Shown here: positions 34,060-42,904 of the stretch, one piece after another
Layout of the letters: each line of letters begins with the position of its first letter
Numbering within the stretch: the stretch's first letter is position 1
NCBI GenBank assembly: GCA_902168115.1
Contig: CABHPB010000014.1
Span: 1-64,000, forward strand
DNA from: an uncultured Methylopila sp.
GTDB lineage: Bacteria; Pseudomonadota; Alphaproteobacteria; Rhizobiales; Methylopilaceae
Reading direction: 5' to 3'
Length of the DNA stretch: 64,000 bases
Position numbers and translations under genes: made by a program
Notes under the pieces: generated by a model
Told to the model about the DNA's origin: nothing
The model's input: only the letters and a program-made list of their open reading frames with translations
The model's database searches: none

Positions 34060-34284
34060 ATGTCTCACGATATACCGAAGACGGCACAGTTGGCCGCACA
34101 AGACCCCGACTGGATTGACATGACGAACCTATTTACTTCGCCGCCGCCATCGCGTGGCGGAAGCTGCGCTGCCAAAAAAGACGGGGAGTACTCGTCCCAT
34201 CATAAATCTGGCACGAGGATTTTCGTTTTTTACTGCCGCAACCACAGTCCAAATTGGGTTTTCCAGAGTAATTTTGACGCTTAA
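34060..34284 (+). CDS. 74-residue hypothetical protein linked to the lipoprotein
   Basis: MSHDIPKTAQLAAQDPDWID begins a small protein with two Cys (GGSCAAKK and FVFYCRNH) and aromatic residues at the end. GGAGG precedes the ATG. It shares the lower GC of the lipoprotein gene and is probably in one operon with it. No family is known. Confidence 0.65.
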   Translation: MSHDIPKTAQLAAQDPDWIDMTNLFTSPPPSRGGSCAAKKDGEYSSHHKSGTRIFVFYCRNHSPNWVFQSNFDA

Positions 34285-34380
34285 GTTTCGGGCGGTCGGC
34301 CTAATGCTTCGAACTGGCTGGTGATCCTTTCCGATATTCCATGCGTCGCTGTGCGAGGCGACCGTCGCGAGTTCGCCCGG

Positions 34381-34509
34381 CTAACCCTTGCCGCCCCGTC
34401 TCTCCGCTTCGCGCTTCAGACGAGCCGCTTTCAGGCGCGCCGTCTTCGCGGCTTCGGCCCTCTTCTCACGGTGGACTATTTCGGGGAATACGATGTCGGT
34501 CTTCGCCAA
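34381..34509 (-). CDS. Possible 42-residue basic helical peptide
   Basis: From TTG 34509: LAKTDIVFPEIVHREKRAEA then AAKTARLKAARLKREAERRG. Strong Ala/Lys/Arg helix and good third-position bias, but the start codon is weak and the frame is open upstream without a better one. The rest of the 34285-34609 stretch shows nothing coding. Confidence 0.3.
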   Translation of the reverse strand: MAKTDIVFPEIVHREKRAEAAKTARLKAARLKREAERRGGKG

Positions 34510-34609
34510 ACGCTCGTTCGGCTTCAGCTTCGGCTCGTCGACCGTGCGTTCGCGGTCGTCGTCGACTAATGGCTCAGAAGAGATTGTTTGATCTCAGTTC
34601 TGCTCGCTT

Positions 34610-34705
34610 AGCCAGCCCCCCTCGCCGCTCACTCTCTCCTCCGCTTTGACGACGCGCCGCGCCTGCGTGAACCGCAGGGGTTTGCGCGTGAAACTGTGGA
34701 GGCCG
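34610..34705 (+). repeat. Direct repeat, right copy (about 96 bp)
   Basis: Same sequence as 24105-24201 with one base fewer in the C-run near its left end and a T-to-G change before the final AGGCCG. It ends 12 bases before the selO stop codon complement, so the right copy sits at the 3' side of selO. Confidence 0.9.
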
Positions 34706-34717
34706 TTTCCTGCGGGC

Positions 34718-36193
34718 CTACGTTCCGCAGAAGGTGCGGTAGCCGGGCGCGGCCGGCGGCGATCCGTAGAATTTCGGATCGAATGCCCCCTCCTCGAAGG
34801 GCGTCGTCAGCGCCTCCAGAAGGTGCTCGAAGACGGAGAAGTCCTGCCGTTCCACGGCCGCCTCGATGGCCGCCTCGACGAGATGGTTGCGAGGGACCAG
34901 CGCAGGATTGACGCGCCGCATCGCGGCTCCGCGCGCGGCCGCATCCCCGCCTTCGGCATCCAGTCGGGCGCGCCAGCGGACCGCCCATTCGTCATAGGAG
35001 CGCGGATCCTCGAACAGGTCGCGCAGCTCCGCGTCCGCCCGATGATCCCGGGCCGCGGCGCAGAGGCCGCGGAACGTCAGCGTGAAGTCCGCGCGGTTCG
35101 CCGCCATCCGGTCCAGAAGATCGCGCGCCAGCGCGAGGTCGTCCTCACGCGCGTCGGCGAAACCGAGCTTGGCCCTCAAGCCGGCGAGATAGGCGTCGTT
35201 GAACGCTTGCGGGAATTTTTCGATCTCGTCCTGCGCGATCGAGACGGCCGCCTCCTGGTCGTCGGCCAGAAGCGGCAGCAGCGCCTCGGCGAGACGCGTA
35301 AGGTTCCAGTGCGCGATCGACGGTTGGGCGCCATAGGCGTAGCGGCCGCGCGCGTCGATCGAGCTGAAGACCGTCGCGGGATCGTAGGCGTCCATGAAGG
35401 CGCATGGCCCGTAGTCGATGGTCTCGCCGGCGATCGACATGTTGTCGGTGTTCATGACGCCGTGGATGAAGCCGACCAGCAGCCATTTCGCCACGAGATC
35501 CGCCTGGCGCCGGATGACCTGCGCCAGCAGCGCCCGGTAGGGTTCGGGGGCGGCGCCGACCGTCGGATAGTGCCTCGCGATCACATGGTCAGCGAGCGCC
35601 CGCAGGTTTTCGACCTCGCCGCGCGCCGCGAAGAACTGGAACGTGCCGACCCGGATGTGGCTCGCCGCGACGCGCGTGAGCACCGCGCCGGGCAGCGCCC
35701 GCTCCCGACGCACCGTCTCCCCGGTCGTCACCGCCGCCAGCGCGCGCGTGGTCGGAACGCCGAGCGCCGCCATCGCCTCGCTGACCAGATACTCCCGCAG
35801 CACCGGGCCGAGCGCGGCGCGCCCGTCGCCGTTGCGAGAGAACGGCGTGCGGCCGGCCCCCTTCAGCTGCAGGTCGCGCCGTCCGCCGTCCCGGCCGATC
35901 ACCTCGCCGAGCAGGATCGCGCGACCGTCCCCAAGCTGGGGCACGAAATGACCGAACTGGTGGCCGGCATAGGCGGTGGCGATCGGCTCCGCGCCCTCCA
36001 GCGTCGCATTGCCGGCGAGGGCCGCGATCCCCTCGGACCTCGCGAGCGCCTCCGGATCGATCCGAAGCTCCTCCGCCAGCGCCCGGTTGAGCTTGACGAG
36101 TTGCGCGCTGGGCGCCGGAGCAGGCGTCACGCGCGCGTAGAACGCGTTCGGCAGCCGGACATAGCTGTTGTCGAACGGGATGGCGGCTGTCAT
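34718..36193 (-). CDS. selO: Protein adenylyltransferase SelO (YdiU)
   Basis: A 491-residue pseudokinase-fold enzyme that transfers AMP to protein hydroxyl groups and links redox stress to protein modification. The conserved N-terminal part (YAGHQFGHFVPQLGDGRAIL, LKGAGRTPFSRNGDGRAALG), the nucleotide-binding HIRVGTFQFFAARG and the metal/catalytic GVMNTDNMSIAGETIDYGPC are all intact. The C-terminus ends YRTFCGT with one Cys rather than the Cys-x-x-Cys/Sec of E. coli SelO, so redox control may differ. The length is normal. It transcribes toward the island boundary repeat. Confidence 0.95.
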   Translation of the reverse strand: MTAAIPFDNSYVRLPNAFYARVTPAPAPSAQLVKLNRALAEELRIDPEALARSEGIAALAGNATLEGAEPIATAYAGHQFGHFVPQLGDGRAILLGEVIGRDGGRRDLQLKGAGRTPFSRNGDGRAALGPVLREYLVSEAMAALGVPTTRALAAVTTGETVRRERALPGAVLTRVAASHIRVGTFQFFAARGEVENLRALADHVIARHYPTVGAAPEPYRALLAQVIRRQADLVAKWLLVGFIHGVMNTDNMSIAGETIDYGPCAFMDAYDPATVFSSIDARGRYAYGAQPSIAHWNLTRLAEALLPLLADDQEAAVSIAQDEIEKFPQAFNDAYLAGLRAKLGFADAREDDLALARDLLDRMAANRADFTLTFRGLCAAARDHRADAELRDLFEDPRSYDEWAVRWRARLDAEGGDAAARGAAMRRVNPALVPRNHLVEAAIEAAVERQDFSVFEHLLEALTTPFEEGAFDPKFYGSPPAAPGYRTFCGT

Positions 36194-36299
36194 CGGCGCC
36201 CTCGGATCATGACGGAACTTTTAGGTGGGTCTTGAGCACCGTTCCGGAAGTGCGCCGTCGCCGGAATACGCGATTCTCGTCGGCCGACAGGCTTTAAGC

Positions 36300-36500
36300 G
36301 GAGAAGCGGCTCGCTGAGACCCCTCCCCTCATCAAGCCGCCGTCCGGCTATGTCCAGCAGGACCCTTGGCCGGCGGTCTCGAACAAGCGGCTCGAGCCGA
36401 TGCGGCGGCCCATGACCGAGATGGGTCTGACGCCGGTGTCACGATGCGGGTGAACGCAAAGCCCGCGACCAGCACGCCGAAGTCGTGGGAGACCAACTCT
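36300..36500 (+). pseudogene. Decayed copy of the P27 small terminase gene (C-terminal part)
   Basis: Translation gives EKRLAETPPLIKPPSGYVQQ then DPWPAVSNKRLEPMRRPMTE, matching the intact terminase at 1599-2045 almost residue for residue (EKRLAETPALIKLPSGYVQQ). A base is lost near 36448, after which VNAKPATSTPKSWET continues in another frame. The N-terminal half is absent. It marks an old prophage end, unrelated to neighbouring genes. Confidence 0.88.
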
Positions 36501-36674
36501 GTCCCTTCGCGATCATTCGGGAACACGCAGGCCGCGCGGCGCGACGGCTGAATTGCGAGTTATCCCACGGCGCTGCGACCTAGTCCGCGGACTTCCGCCA
36601 CCTCGGCGCATCCGTAACCCGCCCGGCGACTTGCGCTCCGTGCGGCGGCGCGCCGAGATCGCCGGGGCCGCGGC

Positions 36675-37301
36675 TCATGCGACCCGGAAGCGCTCCACGA
36701 CTTTCGCGTCGGGCTCGGCTCCAAGACCCGGGGCCTGCGGCGCCGCCAGCTTGCCGCCGACCGGGAGAGTGTCAGCGCCGTAGAGTTCGGTTTCGAAGTC
36801 GATGTAGAGCCGCTCCACTAGGGGCGCCGCCTGTCGAGACGCGCTGATGTGGATCGTCGCAAGCTGCCCCGGCCCGAAGAGCGCGCAATGCGGCGTGAAC
36901 TCGATTGCGCTGGCTTCGCAGAACGCCGCGATCTTGAGCAGTTCCGTCACCCCTCCCGTCTTGGCGACGTCCAGCTGCGCGACGTCGATCGCGCCTGCGT
37001 CGGCCATCGCCACGAAATCGCGCAGGGACCCCGCGTTTTCGCCGGCGGCGATCCGGTTGCGGCCTGTCGCGCGCACCCGCGCGAGGCCGCGATAGTCATC
37101 CGGAGCAAAGATCGGCTCTTCAAGCCAATGCAGCTTCAGCTTGGCGAGCCGCTCGTCCATCGCGAGCGCCTGAGACACCGTCCAAGGGCACTGCATGTCG
37201 AGCATGATCGTGGCGTCGGAGCCGTTCCTGAACGGCATGCGCCACATCGATCGGATCTCCGCCAGGTTCGGGGCCGAGTCCATCGCCGGCTGCGTGTGCA
37301 A
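36675..37301 (-). pseudogene. N-terminally truncated mandelate racemase/muconate lactonizing family gene
   Basis: About 208 codons of the enolase-superfamily barrel (IMLDMQCPWTVSQA, HWLEEPIFAPDDYRGLARVR, GENAGSLRDF, DVAKTGGVTELLKIAAFCEA). Normal members have ~360-400 residues; the capping domain and the first barrel strands with the catalytic Lys are missing, and upstream sequence runs directly into the dienelactone hydrolase gene. It most likely makes no active enzyme. Confidence 0.7.
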
Positions 37302-37334
37302 GGTACACGCGCGAGCCGGTCGGTCGCTACGATC

Positions 37335-38024
37335 CTAGCCTCTCGGATCAAACAGAATTTCATCCACGAACGACCGGGCGATGGCGAAGCTTGCTTCCGC
37401 TGCGTTCGGCTCGAAGCCCTGATGGGTTCGAACCGCGAAACCGTGCGGCGCTCCGTCGTGGTACCTGAAGCGAAAATTCTTCCTCAGGCTCTTCGCTCTC
37501 GCCTCCAACCTGCGCATGCCTCCGATCGGCGCCTGGATGTCCTCGGTTCCGTGTTGAACAAGCACCGGAACATCGACCTGCTCCACCAGATCGAAAGGCT
37601 GCAGACCCGGCTGCGCCTGCTCCGGGCGGAACGCGAAACCGTGAAACACCGCCGCAGCGCGAAACTCTGCATGCGCCGCGGCCGCCATGAGGGCGTGCAC
37701 GCCGCCGCGGCAAAACCCGAAGACCGCAACTCGCCGACCATCGACGTCCGCGCGCTCGAACAGAAACCTCTTGGCGCCTGCGAGATCCTGCTCGACCGGG
37801 CGATCCGGCGGGTCGTCGCCGCGAACCTTCCAACCGTGCAGGAATGCGAGGCAGCCCCAATCCGCTAGCCTTTGACAGATCTCGATGTAACCGTCCTCCG
37901 GGCCGGCCACGCCGCGCAGGACCAGGACCGCCGGATGCGGTCCGGGGCCATCGGGAGCGGCGACGTAGCCCTCGAGCACCGTCGAGCCGTCACCGCTCAG
38001 ATACGTCACCTGCCCTGTATTCAT
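37335..38024 (-). CDS. Dienelactone hydrolase-family protein
   Basis: A 229-residue alpha/beta hydrolase. The nucleophile Cys105 lies in VFGFCRGG, the catalytic His in HDGAPHGFAV near residue 196, and an acidic residue in VQHGTEDIQAP. Such enzymes open lactones in aromatic or sugar-acid degradation; the true substrate is unknown. ATG 38024 starts MNTGQVTYLSGDGS. It is on the same strand as AtoE, GGT and IclR and may belong to the same regulon. Confidence 0.9.
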   Translation of the reverse strand: MNTGQVTYLSGDGSTVLEGYVAAPDGPGPHPAVLVLRGVAGPEDGYIEICQRLADWGCLAFLHGWKVRGDDPPDRPVEQDLAGAKRFLFERADVDGRRVAVFGFCRGGVHALMAAAAHAEFRAAAVFHGFAFRPEQAQPGLQPFDLVEQVDVPVLVQHGTEDIQAPIGGMRRLEARAKSLRKNFRFRYHDGAPHGFAVRTHQGFEPNAAEASFAIARSFVDEILFDPRG

Positions 38025-38260
38025 CGCCGATCTTCGTTGAGCTGTGGAGGAAGCGGGTTGCGTTTCACGGCGATGCTCCGCTCTGGGAAGGATCGGTTCA
38101 AGTCGATCGCCTGTTCGAGCCTGCGCGCACAGGCGGCGGACGAGGCGATCGGCATCGCGGCGAGATCAGGCGTTTCGAGCGACGTGCGATTGCTGCCGCC
38201 GGCTCGCCCTTTCCCGCGCCGGACGGCGGTGGGCCGGGAGCGCCGGCCCGCCGCCAGCGG

Positions 38261-39727
38261 TCAGGGCATGACCGGAGGCTGGTAGGTCAGCGTCAGACCG
38301 AGTCCCCAGAGCATGAGCAGCACGATCGGCGTGTGGACCATGAACTGGGTGAAGGTGAAGCCGATCAGGTCCTTGGCCCGCAGTTTCAGGATTCCCAGCA
38401 GCGGCAGCATCCAGAACGGGTTGATCAGGTTCGGCAGCGCCTCGGCTGCGTTGTAGACCTGCACAGCCCAGCCGAGATGGACCTTCAGCTCGTTCGCGGC
38501 GGCCATCACGTAGGGCGCCTCGATCAGCCACTTGCCGCCGCCCGACGGCACGAAGAAACCCAGCACCGCCGAGTAGATCCCCATGGTCACCGGGAACAGA
38601 TGCTGGGTGGAGATGCTGACGAACATCGAGGCGATGTGATCGGCGAGCGCCACGCCTCCAAAGCCCTTCGGCTCGACCAGCATGGCGGCGATGGCGCCGT
38701 AGAGCGGGAACTGGATCAGGATCGCAGCGATCGAGGGCGTCGCCTTCGCCACCGCCTCGATGAAGCGTCGCGGCCGCCAGCACAGCACCAGGCCGATCAT
38801 GAAGAACAGGAAGTTGTAGGTGTTGAGGTTCGAGATCGCGAGCACGAAGCCCTTGGCCGCGAACTCCTGGACGAGCCAGCCGAAGCCCATGATGGCGAGC
38901 GCGACCGTCAGGATCGGGCTGTACTCCAGCCACTCGCCGGGCCGCTCGCGCTTCGGCAGGGCCTGCACCGGATCGCCGAGGTCCACCCCGAGGTCCTGCG
39001 CGGTGACGGAACGCTCCTCGGCCGGGGCGGAGAGGTAAGCGACGATGACCGAGATGACGGTCAGAACGACCACCATCGACATCGATTGCCAGAGGAAGAT
39101 CGTCTGCTCGAACGGGATCACGCCGGTGATCGAGATCAGGGTTTTGGGCAGGCTGGCGGGGTTCGCCTGGATCTGGGCGGCGGCCGAACTGATGCCGAGC
39201 GCCCAGGTCGCGCCGAGACCGAGATAGGCCGCCGCGCCGGCGGCCCGGTAGTCCATCTTCAGCTCGATGCGCCTGGCGAGCTCCCGCACCAGGAGCGCGC
39301 TGAAGATCAGGCTGAGCGCCCAGCTCACCAGCGAGACGAGCATGGTGACGAGCGCGATGTAGGCGACTGCGCCCTTTCCCGTCGACGGATAAAGCGCGAG
39401 CTTGCGGATGAGCCAGGCGGCGGGGGTGGAGCTCGCCACCACGAAGCCGAGAAGCGCGCCCATTCCGATCTGCATCGTGAACGGGATCAGGGTCCAGAAG
39501 CCCGATCCGAACGACTTCGCGACGGCGGTCGGCGCGGCCCCCGACACGACGGCGCCGAGGGCGACCACGACCACGCCGACGATCGCGAAGACGAAGGCGT
39601 CCGGGTACCAGCGCTCGGCCCAGTCGCTGATCCTCAGAGCGAAGCGCTCGAGCCCGCCCGGCTGTCTTGAGTGTCCGGTCCCTTGTGTCGCGGCTGCGAC
39701 CGATTTCGAGCCGGCGAGATCAACCAT
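38261..39727 (-). CDS. AtoE-type short-chain fatty acid transporter
   Basis: A 488-residue multi-pass inner-membrane carrier. The family signatures GSGFWTLIPFTMQIGMGALL, STPAAWLIRKLALYPSTGKG, and YNAAEALPNLINPFWMLPLL are present. ATG 39727 has GGAGG nine bases upstream; the frame is open for 20 more codons. AtoE imports short-chain fatty acids; with a gamma-glutamyltransferase-like enzyme upstream, the substrate here could be another small carboxylate. Confidence 0.88.
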   Translation of the reverse strand: MVDLAGSKSVAAATQGTGHSRQPGGLERFALRISDWAERWYPDAFVFAIVGVVVVALGAVVSGAAPTAVAKSFGSGFWTLIPFTMQIGMGALLGFVVASSTPAAWLIRKLALYPSTGKGAVAYIALVTMLVSLVSWALSLIFSALLVRELARRIELKMDYRAAGAAAYLGLGATWALGISSAAAQIQANPASLPKTLISITGVIPFEQTIFLWQSMSMVVVLTVISVIVAYLSAPAEERSVTAQDLGVDLGDPVQALPKRERPGEWLEYSPILTVALAIMGFGWLVQEFAAKGFVLAISNLNTYNFLFFMIGLVLCWRPRRFIEAVAKATPSIAAILIQFPLYGAIAAMLVEPKGFGGVALADHIASMFVSISTQHLFPVTMGIYSAVLGFFVPSGGGKWLIEAPYVMAAANELKVHLGWAVQVYNAAEALPNLINPFWMLPLLGILKLRAKDLIGFTFTQFMVHTPIVLLMLWGLGLTLTYQPPVMP

Positions 39728-39853
39728 GGCACGCATCCTCCGTATCGCGGCCTTGGCCGCCCCGATGTTCCGGCCGACAGGCCGCACGTCTCCCCTGGGC
39801 CCCGAAGCATGTTCGGGGGCCCTGTTGCGTTCAGATCTCGGTCGTTCGGCTCG

Positions 39854-41638
39854 CTAGATCGCGAGCGCGTAGGCCGGGAACACCTCGGCCCTCGTGCCTC
39901 TGGGATCGGATCCTGCTTCAAGGACGCCCGTCTCGAGGTTTCTCTCGCAACCGCACAGGAACCCCTCGGTCCACGCCGGCGCCACCGAGAGCTCGTGGCC
40001 ATGCGCCTCAAGCCCCGCAAGCGTCTCCTCGCCGACGCTCTCCTCGACCCGCAGGCGGTTCAGGAAGAAGTCGTGCGGGTGAAACAGCGCCGGGAAATGG
40101 TCGCTGGAGAATTTCGGCGCCTCGATCGCTGCCTGCAGCGGCATGTCGAAGACGATCCGGTTCAGGATGAACTGGATCTGCCACTGGTCCTGCTGGTCGC
40201 CGCCCATGCTGCCGAACGCCATCCAGGGCCTTCCGCCCTTCATGGCGATCGTCGGACTGATGGTGGTGCGCGGCCGCTTGAACGGCGCGACGACGTTGGG
40301 GTGATGGGCTGGCGTCAGGCGGCAGTTCGACAGCCGCGCGCCGAGCGGCACGCCGAGCGCAGGCACGACTTCACCGCATTTGAGATAGGCGCCGCTCGGC
40401 GTGAAGGCGGCTGTGTTGCCCGCCGCATCCATCGCGTCGACATGGACCGTGCCCGGACCCCACTGGGCGCCGCCGATCCTTTCGTCGACCGGGATGACTG
40501 GAATGCCCTTCAGCGGGTCGCCCGGCCGCAGTTCGAGATCGGCGCGCTCGCCGATCAGTCTTGAGCGGAGCTCGCCATAGCTGTCGGCGAGCAGCGCATC
40601 CATCGGCACGTCCACGAAGGCCTGATCGCCGTAATATTGCTCGCGGTCCGCAAAGGCGAGCTTGATCGCCTCGACGACGAGATGGACGTAGTCCGGGCTG
40701 TTGTGGCCGAGGCTCGCGAGGTCGAAGTTCTTCAGGATCGACAGCGTCTGGAGCAGCGCCGGGCCCTGATTCCAGGGACCGCATTTGTAGATGTCGACGC
40801 CCGCGTAATTGATGGTGACGGGCTTTTCGATCCGGACCTCGAAGGCGTCGAAGTCGGACCGTTCAAGCAGGCCGTCGCGCGCCTTGGAGAAGGCGACGTA
40901 CTCCTGGGCGACGTCGCCGCGATAATACGCCTCGAAGGCGGCGCGCACGCCGTCCTCGCGGGATGTGCGGACCTTCGCTTCCTCGGTCGCGAGATACTCG
41001 AACATGCCGGCGATCGCAGGATTGCGGATCGTCGCTCCCTCGGCCGGAACCTTGCCGTCGACGAGATAGATGTCGGCCGAACCCTTCCACTCGTTCAGGA
41101 ACAACGGCAGAAGATCGGTGACGCCGTAAGCGTGCTGGCGCACGAGCCCGGCATGGGCGGCGAAGCCGGATTTGGCGAGATCGAGCGCGGGCGCCACGAC
41201 ATCCGCGAACCGCAGCCTGCCGAACCGCTTGAGAGCTTCGAGCGCGGATCCCATCGCGCCCGGCACGCCCGCCGCCAGGATCCCTGAACCGGGGATCTTC
41301 TCGAGCCCGCGGTCGAGGAACGCCTGCGGCGTCGCCCTTCCGGGGGCCACCATGTTGCCGTTGAGGCAGACGACCTCGGACGAGCCCTCGACGCAGACGA
41401 GGATCGGGAGCTCGCCGCCGATCGTGTGCATGTGCGGGTTGACGACGCCCTCGACGAGGGTCGCGGCGACCGCCGCGTCGATCGCGTTGCCGCCGAGCCG
41501 GTACATCTCGATGCCGGCCATCGAGGCGAGATAATGCTCCGAGGCGACGGCTCCGCGATGACCGAAGACCCGCGGATGCGTCGTCGTCGATCGCGTCTCC
41601 TTCACCCGGAACGATCTGGTGCTTGCCCCGTATTCCAT
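39854..41638 (-). CDS. Gamma-glutamyltransferase-family N-terminal nucleophile hydrolase
   Basis: A 594-residue protein of the gamma-glutamyltransferase family, which is normally self-cleaved before a conserved Thr. The N-terminal part reads RLGGNAIDAAVAATLVEGVV and GVPGAMGSALEAL; the presumed cleavage site is WGPGTVHVDAMDAAGNTAAF, with Thr as nucleophile. The usual export signal is absent, so the enzyme is probably cytoplasmic and may hydrolyse gamma-glutamyl amides or other amide bonds. It sits 30 bases after iclR in one block with the transporter. Confidence 0.9.
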   Translation of the reverse strand: MEYGASTRSFRVKETRSTTTHPRVFGHRGAVASEHYLASMAGIEMYRLGGNAIDAAVAATLVEGVVNPHMHTIGGELPILVCVEGSSEVVCLNGNMVAPGRATPQAFLDRGLEKIPGSGILAAGVPGAMGSALEALKRFGRLRFADVVAPALDLAKSGFAAHAGLVRQHAYGVTDLLPLFLNEWKGSADIYLVDGKVPAEGATIRNPAIAGMFEYLATEEAKVRTSREDGVRAAFEAYYRGDVAQEYVAFSKARDGLLERSDFDAFEVRIEKPVTINYAGVDIYKCGPWNQGPALLQTLSILKNFDLASLGHNSPDYVHLVVEAIKLAFADREQYYGDQAFVDVPMDALLADSYGELRSRLIGERADLELRPGDPLKGIPVIPVDERIGGAQWGPGTVHVDAMDAAGNTAAFTPSGAYLKCGEVVPALGVPLGARLSNCRLTPAHHPNVVAPFKRPRTTISPTIAMKGGRPWMAFGSMGGDQQDQWQIQFILNRIVFDMPLQAAIEAPKFSSDHFPALFHPHDFFLNRLRVEESVGEETLAGLEAHGHELSVAPAWTEGFLCGCERNLETGVLEAGSDPRGTRAEVFPAYALAI

Positions 41639-41668
41639 GCGTCTCGCTCCCTTGTGTTTTTCTGATCG

Positions 41669-42460
41669 TCAGGCGGCGCGGGAAGAGCCGCCTGCCCCGC
41701 CGCGTAGCGCCGCGATGGCTTCGCTGACGAGCCCGGCCTGACGCCGGATTTCGACCGATAGCTTCTCGAGCACCTTCGGCCCGAGCCGGGATCGCGGCCC
41801 GGCGATCCCCATGGCCGCCGCCGCCTTCCCGCCCGAGCCGATGATGGGCGAGGACACCGCCGCGACGTCGTCGACCCACTCACCGACATTGGTCGCGTAG
41901 CCACGCGCCCGGATGACCTCGAAATCGCGACGAAGAGCGGCCTCGGCGACGAGGGTCCGCGCCGTGAACTTCGTCGGCCTCGCCTCGAGCAACGCGTTCA
42001 GTTGTGCGTCGTCGCCGAACGCCATGATGACCTTGCCCGACGCCACGCAATGCGCCGGTATCCGGTCGCCCGGATGCACCACGGCGCGCACGAGATGCGA
42101 TCCCTGGACGACGTCGAGATAGATGATGTCGGACCCCGACAGCACCGCGAGATGCGCGGTCTCGCTGGTGGAGGCGGCAAGCTCGACGAGATGCGGACGG
42201 GCGGCCGCAATGATCTCGTCCTTCTCGGAGAACCGCCGCGCGAGCCCCAGCACCCGCGGTCCAAGGACGTAGCCGCCATCCCGCCGGGCGACGTAACCGC
42301 ACTGCTCGAGCGCATTCAGATTGCGAAACGCCGAGGCCTTGGGGATGTCCAGCCGGCGGCCAAGCTGGGTGAGGGTCTGCGGCCCGTCGCCTGCGCTCAA
42401 CTGCTCGAGAATGGCGAAGGCGTTGAAGATCGCAGTCGTGGCCGAGCCTTGGCGTTCCAT
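41669..42460 (-). CDS. IclR-family transcription regulator
   Basis: A 263-residue regulator with an N-terminal winged helix (LTQLGRRLDIPKASAFRNLN) and a C-terminal effector domain (SETAHLAVLSGSDIIYLDVV, HCVASGKVIMAF, RGYATNVGEWVDDVAAVSSP). ATG 42460 gives MERQGSATTAI; a GTG at 42472 is alternative. Two near-palindromic TGTTTC-like boxes directly overlap and precede the start and a third lies 190 bases upstream, so it probably autoregulates and controls the downstream GGT-AtoE block. Confidence 0.92.
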   Translation of the reverse strand: MERQGSATTAIFNAFAILEQLSAGDGPQTLTQLGRRLDIPKASAFRNLNALEQCGYVARRDGGYVLGPRVLGLARRFSEKDEIIAAARPHLVELAASTSETAHLAVLSGSDIIYLDVVQGSHLVRAVVHPGDRIPAHCVASGKVIMAFGDDAQLNALLEARPTKFTARTLVAEAALRRDFEVIRARGYATNVGEWVDDVAAVSSPIIGSGGKAAAAMGIAGPRSRLGPKVLEKLSVEIRRQAGLVSEAIAALRGGAGGSSRAA

Positions 42461-42464
42461 GTTC

Positions 42465-42482
42465 TGTTCCACATATGAAACA
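42465..42482. promoter_or_regulatory. Putative IclR operator O1
   Basis: TGTTCCACATATGAAACA, an 18-bp imperfect palindrome (TGTTtC-N6-GAAACA type) directly upstream of the iclR ATG and overlapping the alternative GTG start. Confidence 0.55.
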
Positions 42483-42484
42483 CA

Positions 42485-42502
42485 TCTTTCTTATGTGAAA
42501 CA
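42485..42502. promoter_or_regulatory. Putative IclR operator O2
   Basis: TCTTTCTTATGTGAAACA, same TTTC-N6-GAAA design, its centre 20 bp (two helical turns) from O1, which suits cooperative binding of two dimers. Confidence 0.5.
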
Positions 42503-42904
42503 CGATACGTGGCTTCAAAATTTTATGTCAAGCCGCCGCCGCAATAAAAACATGCCAATTTCACTTGCCGCACTGCAACTTTTGCACCCAACACTGCGCA
42601 GTAAGCGTATTTATCAGATTAAATTTCAGTATATAAAGATATAAGACAATACTTTTACGCACAAAAATTGTCATCTGTTTCGCATGTGAAACGGTTTACA
42701 GAGGCGTAGGCGGTCGCCTGCTGCAGTGCGCTCTCGATGTGTGCGTGCTGGTTGCGGCTCCCCAACAGGCCACGTTGGCGACAGGCGAGCTGGCGGACTT
42801 CGCCGATGTCTCCAAGCGAGCGCGGCTGACGCTCCGCAGGCGCAAAGCGCCGGAAGGGGACATCGGGCGGAAACCGCAAACGCGACCCGGGCCACCTCCG
42901 CTCC
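42503..42904. other. Intergenic region, AT-rich then empty
   Basis: Between iclR and the first LuxR-type gene. 42510-42660 is unusually AT-rich and includes TATATAAAGATATAA near 42630; it probably holds promoters. 42700-42904 returns to high GC but contains no frame with a family likeness. Confidence 0.45.
42676..42693. promoter_or_regulatory. Putative IclR operator O3
   Basis: TGTTTCGCATGTGAAACG, the most symmetric of the three sites (GTTTC-N6-GAAAC). About 190 bp upstream of O1/O2; DNA looping or control of a further promoter is possible. Confidence 0.5.

Larger units (their letters stand above)
24105..34705. mobile_element. Putative genomic island between direct repeats (type I R-M)
   Basis: The 10.6-kb segment between the two repeat copies holds hsdR, hsdM, hsdS, an overlapping fourth gene, ABC-transporter debris and a lower-GC lipoprotein pair. 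The right copy lies 12 bases beyond the 3' end of selO. No integrase or transposase is visible, so if this is a mobile island it has lost its own recombinase or was moved in trans. Confidence 0.55.

Noticed and set aside
34646-36235. 529-codon plus-strand frame
   Set aside because: Antisense of selO, whose conserved motifs are on the minus strand.
37424-37450. tRNA T-arm-like GGTTCGAACC sequence
   Set aside because: It lies inside the dienelactone hydrolase gene and has no acceptor, D or anticodon arm around it.
37844-39670. 608-codon plus-strand frame
   Set aside because: Antisense of the AtoE-type transporter with Asp/Arg/His-rich sequence and no family likeness.
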